Shown here one piece after another: positions 16,426 through 24,778 of a stretch of DNA of 52,531 nucleotides. The first letter of the stretch is position 1. Every line of letters starts with the position of its first letter. The DNA is from Thiomonas sp. FB-6 (GTDB lineage Bacteria; Pseudomonadota; Gammaproteobacteria; Burkholderiales; Burkholderiaceae_C), in assembly GCF_000377645.1 (NCBI RefSeq), contig NZ_KB898491.1, positions 1 to 52,531 on the forward strand. Reading direction: 5' to 3'. The position numbers were made by a program, and so were the translations under genes. The notes below the pieces were generated by a model. It was not told where the DNA came from and did not search any database. It saw only the letters and a list, made by a program, of their open reading frames with translations.

Positions 16426-17934
16426 TCAGCGATCCGGGGCGCTCCAGTCCAGCGAGCGTTGCACGGCCTGCTGCCAGCGCCGCAGCAGGCGCTCGCGCTC
16501 CGGTGCCGGCATCGAGGGCTCCCAGCGGCGCTGCTCCTGCCAGTGCGAGGCCAGTTCGGCGGTGTCGCGCCACAGGCCCACGGCCAGGCCGGCGGCGCAG
16601 GCCGCGCCCAGCGCGGTGGTCTCGCCGCACACCGGGCGGATCACCGGCGTGTCCAGCAGGTCCGCCTGGAATTGCATCAGCAGCGAGTTCACGCTCATGC
16701 CGCCATCGACCTTGATCTCGCGCAATTTCATGCCGCTGTCGCGTTGCATCGCCGCGACGATTTCCTGCACCTGGAAGGCCGTCGCCTCCAGCGCCGCGCG
16801 CGCGACGTGGCCGCGATGCGCGAAATGGGTCAGGCCCACCAGCACGCCGCGGGCGTCCGGGCGCCAGTGCGGTGCGAACAGGCCGGAGAAGGCGGGCACG
16901 AAATACACGTCTCCGTTGTCGGGCACGCTGCGTGCGAGTTCCTCGATCTCCGCCGCCGATCCGATCAGGCCCAGGTTGTCGCGCAGCCAGCGCACCAGCG
17001 AGCCGGTGACGGCGATCGAGCCCTCCAGCGCGTAGCACGGCGCCTGTTCGCCCAGGCGATAGGCCACCGTGCCCAGCAGGCCGCTGGCCGACGGCGTGGC
17101 CTGCTCGCCGGTGTGCATCAGCAGGAAGGATCCCGTGCCGTAGGTCACCTTGGCCTGGCCCGGCGCGAAGCAGGCCTGGCCGATCAGCGCGCCCTGCTGG
17201 TCGCCTACCAGCGCGGCCAGTTCGGCGCCGCGCAGGGCGCCTTCGCGGATGCGCCCGATGCGCTGCGAGGTCGACACCACGCGGGGCAGGCAGGCCGGGG
17301 GCACGCCCAGCGCCTCGCAGATCTCGGCGTCCCATTGCAGGCGCCGGATGTCGAACAGGTTGGTGCGGCTGGCGTTGGTCACGTCGCTGACATGCTGCCC
17401 GCCGTCGGCGCCCCCGGTGAGGTTCCACGCCAGCCAGGCGTCGATGGTGCCGAACAGCAGCTCGCCGCGCGCGGCCGCCTGCGCCGCGCCGGCGTGCTCG
17501 CGCAGCAGCCACTGCAGCTTGCAGGCCGAGAAATAGTTGGCCGGCGGCAGGCCCGTGCGCTCGCGCCAGCCCTGCGGCCCGACGCGCGCCACGATGTCGC
17601 GCACCAGCGACTCGGTGCGGCAGTCCTGCCAGACGATGGCGCGGCCCAGCGTGCGCCCGCTGGCACGTTCCCACAGCACCGCGGTCTCGCGCTGGTTGGC
17701 GATGCCCACGGCCGCCAGCTGCGAGGCCGCGATTCCCGCCTCGCGCAGCGCCTGCGCCGCCAGCTCGTGCACGTTGCGCAGGATCTCGGCGGGATCGTGC
17801 TCGACCCAGCCCGGCTGCGCGCAGATCTGCCGGTGCTCGCGCTGCGCCACGGCCACCACGCGCAGCGCGGCGTCGAACACCATGACCCGCGTGCTGGTGG
17901 TGCCCTGGTCGATGGCCGCCACAAAGCTGTTCAA
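16426..17934 (-). CDS. glpK: Glycerol kinase
   Basis: This 502-aa FGGY-family kinase makes sn-glycerol-3-phosphate. It has DQGTTSTR at 9-16, ERTG-type substrate region NQRETAVLW, ALEGSIAVTGSLVRWLR and KVDGGMSVN, as in GlpK. No ATG lies at the right place: the frame opens with TTG (17934-17932), which overlaps the glpD stop (TTGA) and is preceded by GGGAG about 8 nt upstream. The resulting N-terminus, NSFVAAIDQGTTSTR, matches the family, so I take TTG as the start. It is the last gene of the long galactoside transcript and phosphorylates the glycerol that GlpD then oxidises. Confidence 0.93.
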   Translation of the reverse strand: MNSFVAAIDQGTTSTRVMVFDAALRVVAVAQREHRQICAQPGWVEHDPAEILRNVHELAAQALREAGIAASQLAAVGIANQRETAVLWERASGRTLGRAIVWQDCRTESLVRDIVARVGPQGWRERTGLPPANYFSACKLQWLLREHAGAAQAAARGELLFGTIDAWLAWNLTGGADGGQHVSDVTNASRTNLFDIRRLQWDAEICEALGVPPACLPRVVSTSQRIGRIREGALRGAELAALVGDQQGALIGQACFAPGQAKVTYGTGSFLLMHTGEQATPSASGLLGTVAYRLGEQAPCYALEGSIAVTGSLVRWLRDNLGLIGSAAEIEELARSVPDNGDVYFVPAFSGLFAPHWRPDARGVLVGLTHFAHRGHVARAALEATAFQVQEIVAAMQRDSGMKLREIKVDGGMSVNSLLMQFQADLLDTPVIRPVCGETTALGAACAAGLAVGLWRDTAELASHWQEQRRWEPSMPAPERERLLRRWQQAVQRSLDWSAPDR

Positions 17935-19523
17935 AGGCTTGCTCCCGAATGCACGGCCGCGGGTTCGCCGCGGGCCTGGAGATCGAACCATGCGCTGACC
18001 GCCTCGCGTTGCGCGGGGCTCAGGTCCAGGCCGCATTTGCTGCGGCGCCAGAGGAAGTCCTCGCCGCTGCGCGCCCATTCCCGATGCGCAGCGTATTCCA
18101 GTTCGGCCTCGAACACCCCCGGCGCGATCTCGGCGCCGAGGTCGGCCGGGCCGGCGGCCGCGCCCAGCCAGCGATGCACGCGCGTGCCGTAGGCGCAGGC
18201 CACGCGCCGGCGCATCGCCGCGGGCATCCAGGCATGGCGCGCGCCCAGCGCCCGCTCGAAGGCTGCCAGGTCGTCGGGGCCCGGCCCGGAGCGGCCCAGC
18301 TCGGCGTACAGGTCGCCGCCCGGAAGCAGCGCATGCGCGGTCCAGGCGCCGCGCCGGCAGCCCAGGCTGCCCGCCAGGCGGTCGGCCGCCTGCTCGGCCA
18401 GCAGCCGGTAGGTGGTGATCTTGCCGCCCCAGACGTTGAGCAGCGGCGCGCCCGCGGCGTCGAGCTCGATGCGGTAGTCGCGGGTGACCGCCGAGGGATC
18501 GCCGCTGTGGTCGTCGAGCAGCGGGCGCACGCCGGAAAAGCTCCACACCACGTCCTGCGCTCCCAGGCGCAGGTCGAAATAGCGCATCACGCTCGCGCAC
18601 AGGTAGTCGGTCTCCTGCTCGCTGATGCGCGGTGCCGCGGGGTCGCCGTCGTAGACCACGTCGGTGGTGCCGATCAGCAGGTGCTCGGCGCCGTAGGGAA
18701 TGACGAACACGATGCGCCGGTCGGGGTTCTGCAGCAGCCAGGCCTGGTGCATGGGCCCCCAGCGCCGCACGACGATGTGCGAACCCTTGATCAGGCGAGG
18801 GCGCCGCGCGGCCGCGGCCCCGGCGTCTTGCGCGACGCGCCCGGCCCAGGGCCCGGCGGCGTTGACCAGGCTGCGCGCGCGCACCTGGAAGCTGCCCCGC
18901 GGGCCGTGCAGCTCGGCCAGCCAGGCGCCGGCCTCGCGGCGAAGTTCGCCCACGCGCGTGCGCGTGAGCACGCGCGCGCCGCGCTCGGCGGCATCCAGCG
19001 CGTTGAGCACGACCAGGCGCGCATCGTCCACCCAGCCGTCGGAGTAGGCGAAGCCGTGGCGCCATTGCGGACGCAGCGAGCAGCCGGCGGCCTCGGCCTG
19101 CAGATCCACCATGCGCGAGCCCGGGAGCCAGCGCCGCCGCGCCAGGTGGTCGTACAGCCACAGCCCGGCGCGCAGGGTCCACAGCGAGCGCAGGCGCGGG
19201 TCGTGGGGCACGACGAAGCGCATCGGCCCCATGATGTGCGGCGCGCTGGCCAGCAGCACCTCGCGTTCCTGCAGGGCTTTGCGCACCAGCGCGAATTCGT
19301 GGAACTCCAGGTAGCGCAGGCCGCCGTGGATGAGCTTGGTGGAGGCCGACGAGGTGTGCGCGGCCAGGTCATCCTGCTCGCTCAGCAGCACGCGCAGCCC
19401 GCGCCCCGCGAGGTCGCGCGCGATGCCGCAGCCGTTGACCCCGCCGCCCACCACCAGCACGTCCCAGGGCTCGCCGACGCCGGCGGCGCCGGCCCCGGGG
19501 CCCTGCGTCGGGAGCTGGTTCAT
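17931..19523 (-). CDS. glpD: Aerobic glycerol-3-phosphate dehydrogenase
   Basis: This 530-aa FAD-dependent, membrane-associated enzyme oxidises glycerol-3-phosphate to dihydroxyacetone phosphate and passes electrons to quinone. The dinucleotide fold is VLVVGGGVNGCGIARDLAG (from residue 22), followed by SSASTKLIHGGLRYLE (58-73), characteristic of GlpD, and by the C-terminal GlpD domain. The start overlaps the alpha-galactosidase stop (ATGA, 19520-19523) and its stop overlaps the glpK start, so the three are tightly coupled. That linkage of glycerol genes to galactosidase genes is the key clue to the operon's substrate. Confidence 0.93.
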   Translation of the reverse strand: MNQLPTQGPGAGAAGVGEPWDVLVVGGGVNGCGIARDLAGRGLRVLLSEQDDLAAHTSSASTKLIHGGLRYLEFHEFALVRKALQEREVLLASAPHIMGPMRFVVPHDPRLRSLWTLRAGLWLYDHLARRRWLPGSRMVDLQAEAAGCSLRPQWRHGFAYSDGWVDDARLVVLNALDAAERGARVLTRTRVGELRREAGAWLAELHGPRGSFQVRARSLVNAAGPWAGRVAQDAGAAAARRPRLIKGSHIVVRRWGPMHQAWLLQNPDRRIVFVIPYGAEHLLIGTTDVVYDGDPAAPRISEQETDYLCASVMRYFDLRLGAQDVVWSFSGVRPLLDDHSGDPSAVTRDYRIELDAAGAPLLNVWGGKITTYRLLAEQAADRLAGSLGCRRGAWTAHALLPGGDLYAELGRSGPGPDDLAAFERALGARHAWMPAAMRRRVACAYGTRVHRWLGAAAGPADLGAEIAPGVFEAELEYAAHREWARSGEDFLWRRSKCGLDLSPAQREAVSAWFDLQARGEPAAVHSGASL

Positions 19524-21661
19524 GCGCGCTCCATGCCGAACACCAGCGCCGCCTCGGGATGCAGCGCGGGCAGCGGCAGGCCGCATTGCGCGAGTTCGTG
19601 CCCGTCGGCCAGCACGCCGGGGCCGGCGAGGGCGTGCAGCCAGGCGCTGGACTGCTCGGCGCGCTGGCGCAGCTGCCCGGCGCGTCCGAGCAGGCGCACG
19701 CGCCAGCGGCCGCTGCCGCGCAAGGGCGGCAGGCGCAGCGCCGCGGATTGCGTGCCGGGCATGGCCTCGGGCTGGAACACGCACAGGAACTGGCGTTGCG
19801 GGGTGGAGGCCAGCCACCAGCGCGCGCCGCTGGGGCTGCGCCCCTGCGCGATCTCGCCGTCGTGGATGGTTTCCCGCCACTGCTTGTACAGCGCGATCCA
19901 GCCGGCCAGGCGCTCGCGCTCGTCGGCGCTCATCGCGCGCACGTCGGCCTCCACGCCCATGTGCCCGAAACAGGCCACCGCGCAGCGCAGGTCGATGGAT
20001 TGGGAGCGCCCGGTGGCGTGCGCCGGCGCCGGGCCCACGTGGCTGCCCAGCAGCTCGGGCGGAAACAGGCGCAGCGCGCCGGACTGGATGCCGATGCGTG
20101 AGCTGGCGTCGTTGTTGTCGCTGGTCCACAGGCGCTGCGTGTAGCGCAGGATGCCCAGGTCGGCGCGCGCCCCGCCGGAGGCGCAGCTCTCGATCTCCAC
20201 CCTCGGGTGCGCGCCGCGCAGGCGCTCCAGCAGCGCGTACAGGGCGAGCACCTGGGCATGCATGCCGGGGCGCCCCTGGGCATCCAGCGCTTGCGCGAGA
20301 TCGCGGTTCATGTCCCACTTCAGGTACGAAATCGGCGCGCCGCGCAGCAGCGCATCGAGCTTGTCGAACAGGTAGTGCGAAACCTCCGGGCGGGCCAGGT
20401 CGAGCACCAGCTGGTGGCGCCCGAACACCGGCTCGCGCCGAGGGTCGCCGAGCACCCATGCGGGGCGCTCGCGGTACAGGCGGCTTCGCGGGTTGACCAT
20501 CTCGGGCTCCACCCACAGCCCGAATTCCATGCCCAGGGAGCGTACATGTTCGGCCAGCCCGCCCAGGCCATGAGGATACTTGCGCGCATCCGGCCACCAG
20601 TCGCCCAGCGCGGCGCGGTCGTCGTCGCGCCCCTCGAACCAGCCGTCGTCGAGCACGAAGCGTTCCACGCCGAGCGCGGCCGCCTGCGAGGCCAGTTCGC
20701 GCAGCTCGCCCTCGTCGTGGCGGAAGTACAGAGCCTCCCAGGTGTTCAGGTGCACCGGACGCGGGCGCCGCCGGCCGCCCGGCCAGCGCAGCACCTCGCG
20801 CCGCGCCAGCGCGTGCAGGCCGCGCGAGGCCGAGCCGATGCCGGCCTGGCCCAGCGCCAGGTGCAGCGGCGGCACGCGCAGGCGCGCCCCGGGCGCCAGG
20901 CGCAGCTCGCCGGGGGCGAACCATTCCCCGGCCTGCAGCAGCAGGCGCCCGTCGTCGTGGCGCTCCAGCGCGAAACGGTGGTTGCCGCTCCACGCCAGCT
21001 GCGCGCCGAGCGCCGGACCCTGGTGCTCGCAGGTATGCGCGGCCAGCACGAACAGGCCCGGCGGAGCCTGGTGCGAGCTGCGCCCGCGCCGGTTCTCGCG
21101 CGACCAGCCGCTGGGGCCGACGGCCTGGCGCTCCCACTGGAATTCCTGCGCCCACTCGCCGTGCGGGTAGCAGACCTCGCCGAGTTCGGCGGGCAGCGCG
21201 ATGCTGGCCCCGGCCAGGCGGTCCACCTGCAATTCGGTGTCTCCGCGGTTGTGCAGCTCGGCCTCGACGCGCAGCACGTCGGTGGCGCCGTCCAGGCCGA
21301 GCTCGATGCGCAGGCCCAGGCCGGCGCCGAGGTCGCCGAGCTGCAGGCTCAGCGAATCGGCGGCGGGCTGCTCCCAGGACTCCACGCTCCATTCGTGGAT
21401 GGCGTCGAGCCCGTCGCGGTGGGCGCGCAGCACGCCGTCCTGCGCCAGGCCGTTGCCGTGGCCGGGGGCCAGGCGCGGCGGGCTCGGCGCATCCATGCCG
21501 CCCGGCGGCATGGACAGCAGCTCGGTGCCGGGCCAGGCGGCCAGCAGGTCCAGCGCGTCCAGGCGCGAGCCCAGGTGACGCCACAAGGCGGCGCCGCCCT
21601 GGGTGACTTCCAGCACGGCGCTGCAGGCATTGCCCTCGAGACGCAACAGACTCGCTGGCAT
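19520..21661 (-). CDS. GH36 alpha-galactosidase
   Basis: This 713-aa glycoside hydrolase has an N-terminal beta-sandwich, then the GH36 barrel with LNTWEALYF, VLDDGWFEGRDDD and WVEPEMVNP. The nucleophile is Asp450 in YLKWDMNR and the acid/base Asp lies in the TSDNNDASSRIGIQ segment; CASGGARADLG also matches the family. It removes terminal alpha-galactosyl groups. There is no signal peptide, so it acts in the cytoplasm on imported oligosaccharides or galactosyl-glycerols. It begins 4 nt after the permease stop and overlaps glpD at its end. Confidence 0.92.
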   Translation of the reverse strand: MPASLLRLEGNACSAVLEVTQGGAALWRHLGSRLDALDLLAAWPGTELLSMPPGGMDAPSPPRLAPGHGNGLAQDGVLRAHRDGLDAIHEWSVESWEQPAADSLSLQLGDLGAGLGLRIELGLDGATDVLRVEAELHNRGDTELQVDRLAGASIALPAELGEVCYPHGEWAQEFQWERQAVGPSGWSRENRRGRSSHQAPPGLFVLAAHTCEHQGPALGAQLAWSGNHRFALERHDDGRLLLQAGEWFAPGELRLAPGARLRVPPLHLALGQAGIGSASRGLHALARREVLRWPGGRRRPRPVHLNTWEALYFRHDEGELRELASQAAALGVERFVLDDGWFEGRDDDRAALGDWWPDARKYPHGLGGLAEHVRSLGMEFGLWVEPEMVNPRSRLYRERPAWVLGDPRREPVFGRHQLVLDLARPEVSHYLFDKLDALLRGAPISYLKWDMNRDLAQALDAQGRPGMHAQVLALYALLERLRGAHPRVEIESCASGGARADLGILRYTQRLWTSDNNDASSRIGIQSGALRLFPPELLGSHVGPAPAHATGRSQSIDLRCAVACFGHMGVEADVRAMSADERERLAGWIALYKQWRETIHDGEIAQGRSPSGARWWLASTPQRQFLCVFQPEAMPGTQSAALRLPPLRGSGRWRVRLLGRAGQLRQRAEQSSAWLHALAGPGVLADGHELAQCGLPLPALHPEAALVFGMERA

Positions 21662-21665
21662 GGCG

Positions 21666-22517
21666 TCAACCCTTGGTGGCGCCGAGGGTCAGCCCGGCGA
21701 TGAAATGGCGCTGCATGGCGAAGAACATCACCACCGGGGGCAGCGCGGCGAGGATGGAACCGGCGGCGACCAGTTGCCACTGCGAGATCCACTGGCCGTT
21801 GAGGGACATGAGCCCGCCGGTCACGGGCATGGCGTGGCTGCCCTGGGTGAGCACCGTGGCCCAGAAATAATCGTTCCAGACGAAGGTGAAGATCAGCACC
21901 GCCAGCGCGGCCATCGCGGGGCGGATCAGCGGCAGCACGATGCGCAGGAAGATGCGCAGCTCGCCGGCGCCCTCGATGCGCGCGGCCTCGATCAGCTCGC
22001 GCGGCAGATCGCGGATGAAATTGCGCAGGAAGAAGGTGCAGAAGCCGCTCTGGAAGGCGGTGTGGAACAGGGTCAGCCCCAGCGTGCTGTTGTACAGCCC
22101 CAGGTGCAGCGAGAGCTGGCGTACCGGAACCATGAGGATCTGCGCCGGCACGAAGTTGCCGCCGACGAACAGGAAGAACACGGCCAGGTTGGCGCGGAAG
22201 CGGTACACGCCGAGGGCGTAGCCGGCCAGGCTGGCCAGCGCGATGGATCCGGCCACCGCGGGCACCGTGACCTCGAAGCTGTTGAGGATGTAGCGCAGCA
22301 GCGGGGTGTTGCGGAACACCTGCACGTAGTTGCTCACGCCGGCCCAGGAGGAGGGCAGGCCCCAGTAGTTGCCCGAATTCATGTCGGCCGGCGTGCGCAC
22401 CGACATCATGGCCACCGCCAGGATGGGCAGCAGCCACACCAGCAGCAGCAGCGGAATGCCCACGCGGTAGGCCGTGCGCGTCAGCGGACGCGTCTGTTCG
22501 ATCGGGGTCGGGAACAT
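21666..22517 (-). CDS. Sugar ABC transporter permease (MalG type)
   Basis: This 283-aa inner-membrane permease has about six hydrophobic segments and the EAA loop ELIEAARIEGAGELRIFLRI contacting the ATPase. The end HFIAGLTLGATKG is typical of MalG/UgpE-type partners. The start ATG shares one base with the stop of the partner permease (TGATG). It forms the channel with the gene at 22517-23434 and is energised by the ATPase at 26795-27949. The substrate is most likely a galactoside, from the enzymes on the same transcript. Confidence 0.9.
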   Translation of the reverse strand: MFPTPIEQTRPLTRTAYRVGIPLLLLVWLLPILAVAMMSVRTPADMNSGNYWGLPSSWAGVSNYVQVFRNTPLLRYILNSFEVTVPAVAGSIALASLAGYALGVYRFRANLAVFFLFVGGNFVPAQILMVPVRQLSLHLGLYNSTLGLTLFHTAFQSGFCTFFLRNFIRDLPRELIEAARIEGAGELRIFLRIVLPLIRPAMAALAVLIFTFVWNDYFWATVLTQGSHAMPVTGGLMSLNGQWISQWQLVAAGSILAALPPVVMFFAMQRHFIAGLTLGATKG

Positions 22518-23434
22518 CAGGCGTTCTCCTTTTCCTGCAGGTACACGCGGCGCAGCACGAACACGATGAACACCAGCATGATGAAGAACAGCACGGTTGC
22601 GACGGCGGCGCCGTAGCCCATGCGGTAGCCGTACTCGCTGAGCGCGACCTCGTACATGTAATAGGCCAGGGTGCGCGAACTGCCGTAGGGGCCGCCCTGG
22701 GTCATGATGGAGATCATGTCGAAACTGCGCAGCGAGCCGATCACCGTGACCACCACCGCGATGAAGGTGGCCGGACGCAGCTGCGGCAGCACCACCCTGG
22801 ACAGCATGGACCAGCCCTTGGCCCCCTCCAGCCGGGCGGCCTCGATGAGGTCGGCGCGCACGCCGTTGAGCCCGGTGAGGTACAGGATCATGCAATAGGC
22901 GATCTGCGGGTACAGCCCGGCGGCGACGATGCCGTAGGTGACCAGGTGCGAGTTCGACAGCACCGCCACCGGAGGCAGTCCCAGGGCATGCAGCAGGTGC
23001 ACGAACAGCCCCGAGGTGGGGTCGTAGAACAGCGTGAACACCAGGCCGATGACCACCTGGGAGATCACGAAAGGAAAGAAGAAGGCCGACTTCATCAGGC
23101 GCAAGCCGGCCATGGTCTGATTGAGCAGCAGGGCCAGCGCCAGGCCGATGGGTACCGACAGCAGGTAGCCGAACAGCCAGATCAGGTTGTTGCGCAGCGC
23201 GGTCAGGAAGGCCGGGTCCGAGCCCAGGCGCAGGTAGTTGGCCAGCCCCACCCAGCGCGCGGTGCCCAGCCCGTCCCACTTGTACAGGCTCAGCCCCATG
23301 GACTCGACGATGGGCCCGAGCACGTAGACCGTGAACAGGAACAGGCCCGGGGCCAGGAACAGCCAGGGAGCGAGGGACATGTGGTGCCTCGCCCACCAGG
23401 ATCGGCGGGGCGGCGTGCGCGCGGGAGAGGACAT
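22517..23434 (-). CDS. Sugar ABC transporter permease (MalF type)
   Basis: This 305-aa inner-membrane permease has a short cytoplasmic N-terminus, about six membrane segments beginning APWLFLAPGLFLFTVYVLGP, and the EAA loop DLIEAARLEGAKGWSMLSR. It lies 80 bp after the binding-protein gene, with a strong hairpin in that gap, and overlaps the next permease by one base. An internal Met at residue 19 is an alternative start, but the first ATG keeps the basic N-terminal extension usual for MalF-type subunits. Confidence 0.9.
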   Translation of the reverse strand: MSSPARTPPRRSWWARHHMSLAPWLFLAPGLFLFTVYVLGPIVESMGLSLYKWDGLGTARWVGLANYLRLGSDPAFLTALRNNLIWLFGYLLSVPIGLALALLLNQTMAGLRLMKSAFFFPFVISQVVIGLVFTLFYDPTSGLFVHLLHALGLPPVAVLSNSHLVTYGIVAAGLYPQIAYCMILYLTGLNGVRADLIEAARLEGAKGWSMLSRVVLPQLRPATFIAVVVTVIGSLRSFDMISIMTQGGPYGSSRTLAYYMYEVALSEYGYRMGYGAAVATVLFFIMLVFIVFVLRRVYLQEKENA

Positions 23435-23454
23435 GGCGGAATCGGCGGCGGCTG

Positions 23455-23483
23455 CCGCGCGCCGGCTTCGGGCCGGCGCGCGG
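23455..23483 (-). other. Strong intercistronic stem-loop after the binding-protein gene
   Basis: A perfect 12-bp GC stem (23455-23466 with 23472-23483) closes a TTCGG loop. It sits between the binding-protein stop and the permease start in the same operon and has no following U-tract. Such structures usually protect the upstream message from 3' exonucleases or let only part of the transcription through, giving more binding protein than permease. Comparable elements occur at 33409-33446 and 50706-50731. Confidence 0.6.
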
Positions 23484-23514
23484 ACGGGGGCTGACGGGCC
23501 CGGGGGCCCTGCGG

Positions 23515-24753
23515 TTACTGGCTGTAGACCTGCTTCTCCACCTCGTCGAGGTGCTTCAGGATGTCCTGGCGCTGGGACGGATCCATCAGATAGTGCTGGA
23601 AGCCGTCCAGGCCGGCCTTGGCCATCTGCGCGGGCGCGTCGCGGTCATAGAACTGCGACAGGTCCTTGGCGTTGGACAGCAGCTTGAAGCCGGCCTGCAG
23701 GAAGGGATCGTCCGGCAGCTTGGCGTTCTTGTTGGTCGGCAGCTGTCCGAGGATCGCGTTCATCTTCGACTGCACCTCCGGGCGCGCCAGGTAGGCCAGG
23801 AATTTCTCGGCGTCGGCCTTGTGCTTGGCATGCGCGGGGATGAACACGATGTCGGTGGGCGCCTCCTCGGCGTCGGGCACCTTCGGGTCGATCACCGGGA
23901 AGGGCACGAAGCCGATCTGCGACTCCTTCAGCCCGGCCGACTTCATCACGTCCACCGCGAAATTGCCCATCAGGTACATCGCCGCCTGGCCCTTGACGAA
24001 CAGCGGTACCGCTTCCTGCCAGGCGTAGGACGCGCTGTTGGGAATGAAGTAGCCGGGCTTGGTCAGCTGGTCCCAGTAGTCGAACACCTTCTCCACGCGC
24101 GGATCGGTATAGGGCACCTTGCCCGCCATGAGCTGCATGTGGAAGGCGTAGCCGTTGACCCGCAGGTCGAGGTAGTCGAACCAGCCGGCCGCCGGCCACG
24201 GGGCCTTGGTGCCGATGGCGAAGGGGGTGATGCCGTGGGACTTCAGCGTGGCGCAGTCGGCCAGCAACTCCTTCCAGGTCTTGGGCGGCTGGATGCCCAG
24301 CTTGTGGAACAGGTCCTTGCGGTAGTAGATGCCCCACTGGTAGTAGGTCAGCGGCAGGCCCCACTTGCGGCCGTTGAGGGTCATCGACGACGCGGAGGAG
24401 GCGAAGGCCTGGTTCCAGCCGTCCTTGTTCCACAGCGGGGTCACGTCGGTGAACAGCCCGTCCTTGACGAAGGGGGCCATGCGGTTGGCCGCGTACCAGG
24501 TGGCCAGGTCCGGCGGATCGGCGGACAGGAAGTTGAAGATGGCGCTCTTGTAGCCCTCGTGGTCGAAGGTGTTCACCTTCACGTGGATGTTGGGGTAGGC
24601 GGCCTCGAAGCCCTTCACGCCGGCGGCGATGGCCGCCTTCGGTCCGGGGTCGGAGTAGTCGGTGTTGAACACCAGTTCGTCGGCGTGCGCTGCGGCTGCG
24701 GCGGCGCCCAGAAGCGCGGCGCCGAGCACCAGCTTGCGGGACAGGCGTGGCAT
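23515..24753 (-). CDS. Sugar ABC transporter substrate-binding protein (extracellular family 1)
   Basis: This 412-aa periplasmic binding protein has a signal peptide (KLVLGAALLGAAAAAAHA, cleavage near residue 24), then the family-1 fold with YRKDLFHKLGIQPPKTWKEL and the hinge segment FVKGQAAMYLMGNFAVDVM. It delivers the solute to the two permeases that follow. Aromatic residues around WYAANRM and LPLTYYQWGIYY suit a sugar-binding cleft. It lies 25 bp after the GH42 gene. The bound sugar cannot be read from sequence; galactosyl-glycerol or a galacto-oligosaccharide fits the operon. Confidence 0.92.
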   Translation of the reverse strand: MPRLSRKLVLGAALLGAAAAAAHADELVFNTDYSDPGPKAAIAAGVKGFEAAYPNIHVKVNTFDHEGYKSAIFNFLSADPPDLATWYAANRMAPFVKDGLFTDVTPLWNKDGWNQAFASSASSMTLNGRKWGLPLTYYQWGIYYRKDLFHKLGIQPPKTWKELLADCATLKSHGITPFAIGTKAPWPAAGWFDYLDLRVNGYAFHMQLMAGKVPYTDPRVEKVFDYWDQLTKPGYFIPNSASYAWQEAVPLFVKGQAAMYLMGNFAVDVMKSAGLKESQIGFVPFPVIDPKVPDAEEAPTDIVFIPAHAKHKADAEKFLAYLARPEVQSKMNAILGQLPTNKNAKLPDDPFLQAGFKLLSNAKDLSQFYDRDAPAQMAKAGLDGFQHYLMDPSQRQDILKHLDEVEKQVYSQ

Positions 24754-24778
24754 GTTGTCGTCTCCTCGTGAGTCTTGG

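Noticed and set aside
23455-23483. Reading the hairpin after the binding-protein gene as an operon-ending terminator
   Set aside because: No U-tract follows, the gap is only 80 bp, and the permeases must be made with the binding protein. The same reasoning applies at 33409-33446 and 50706-50731.
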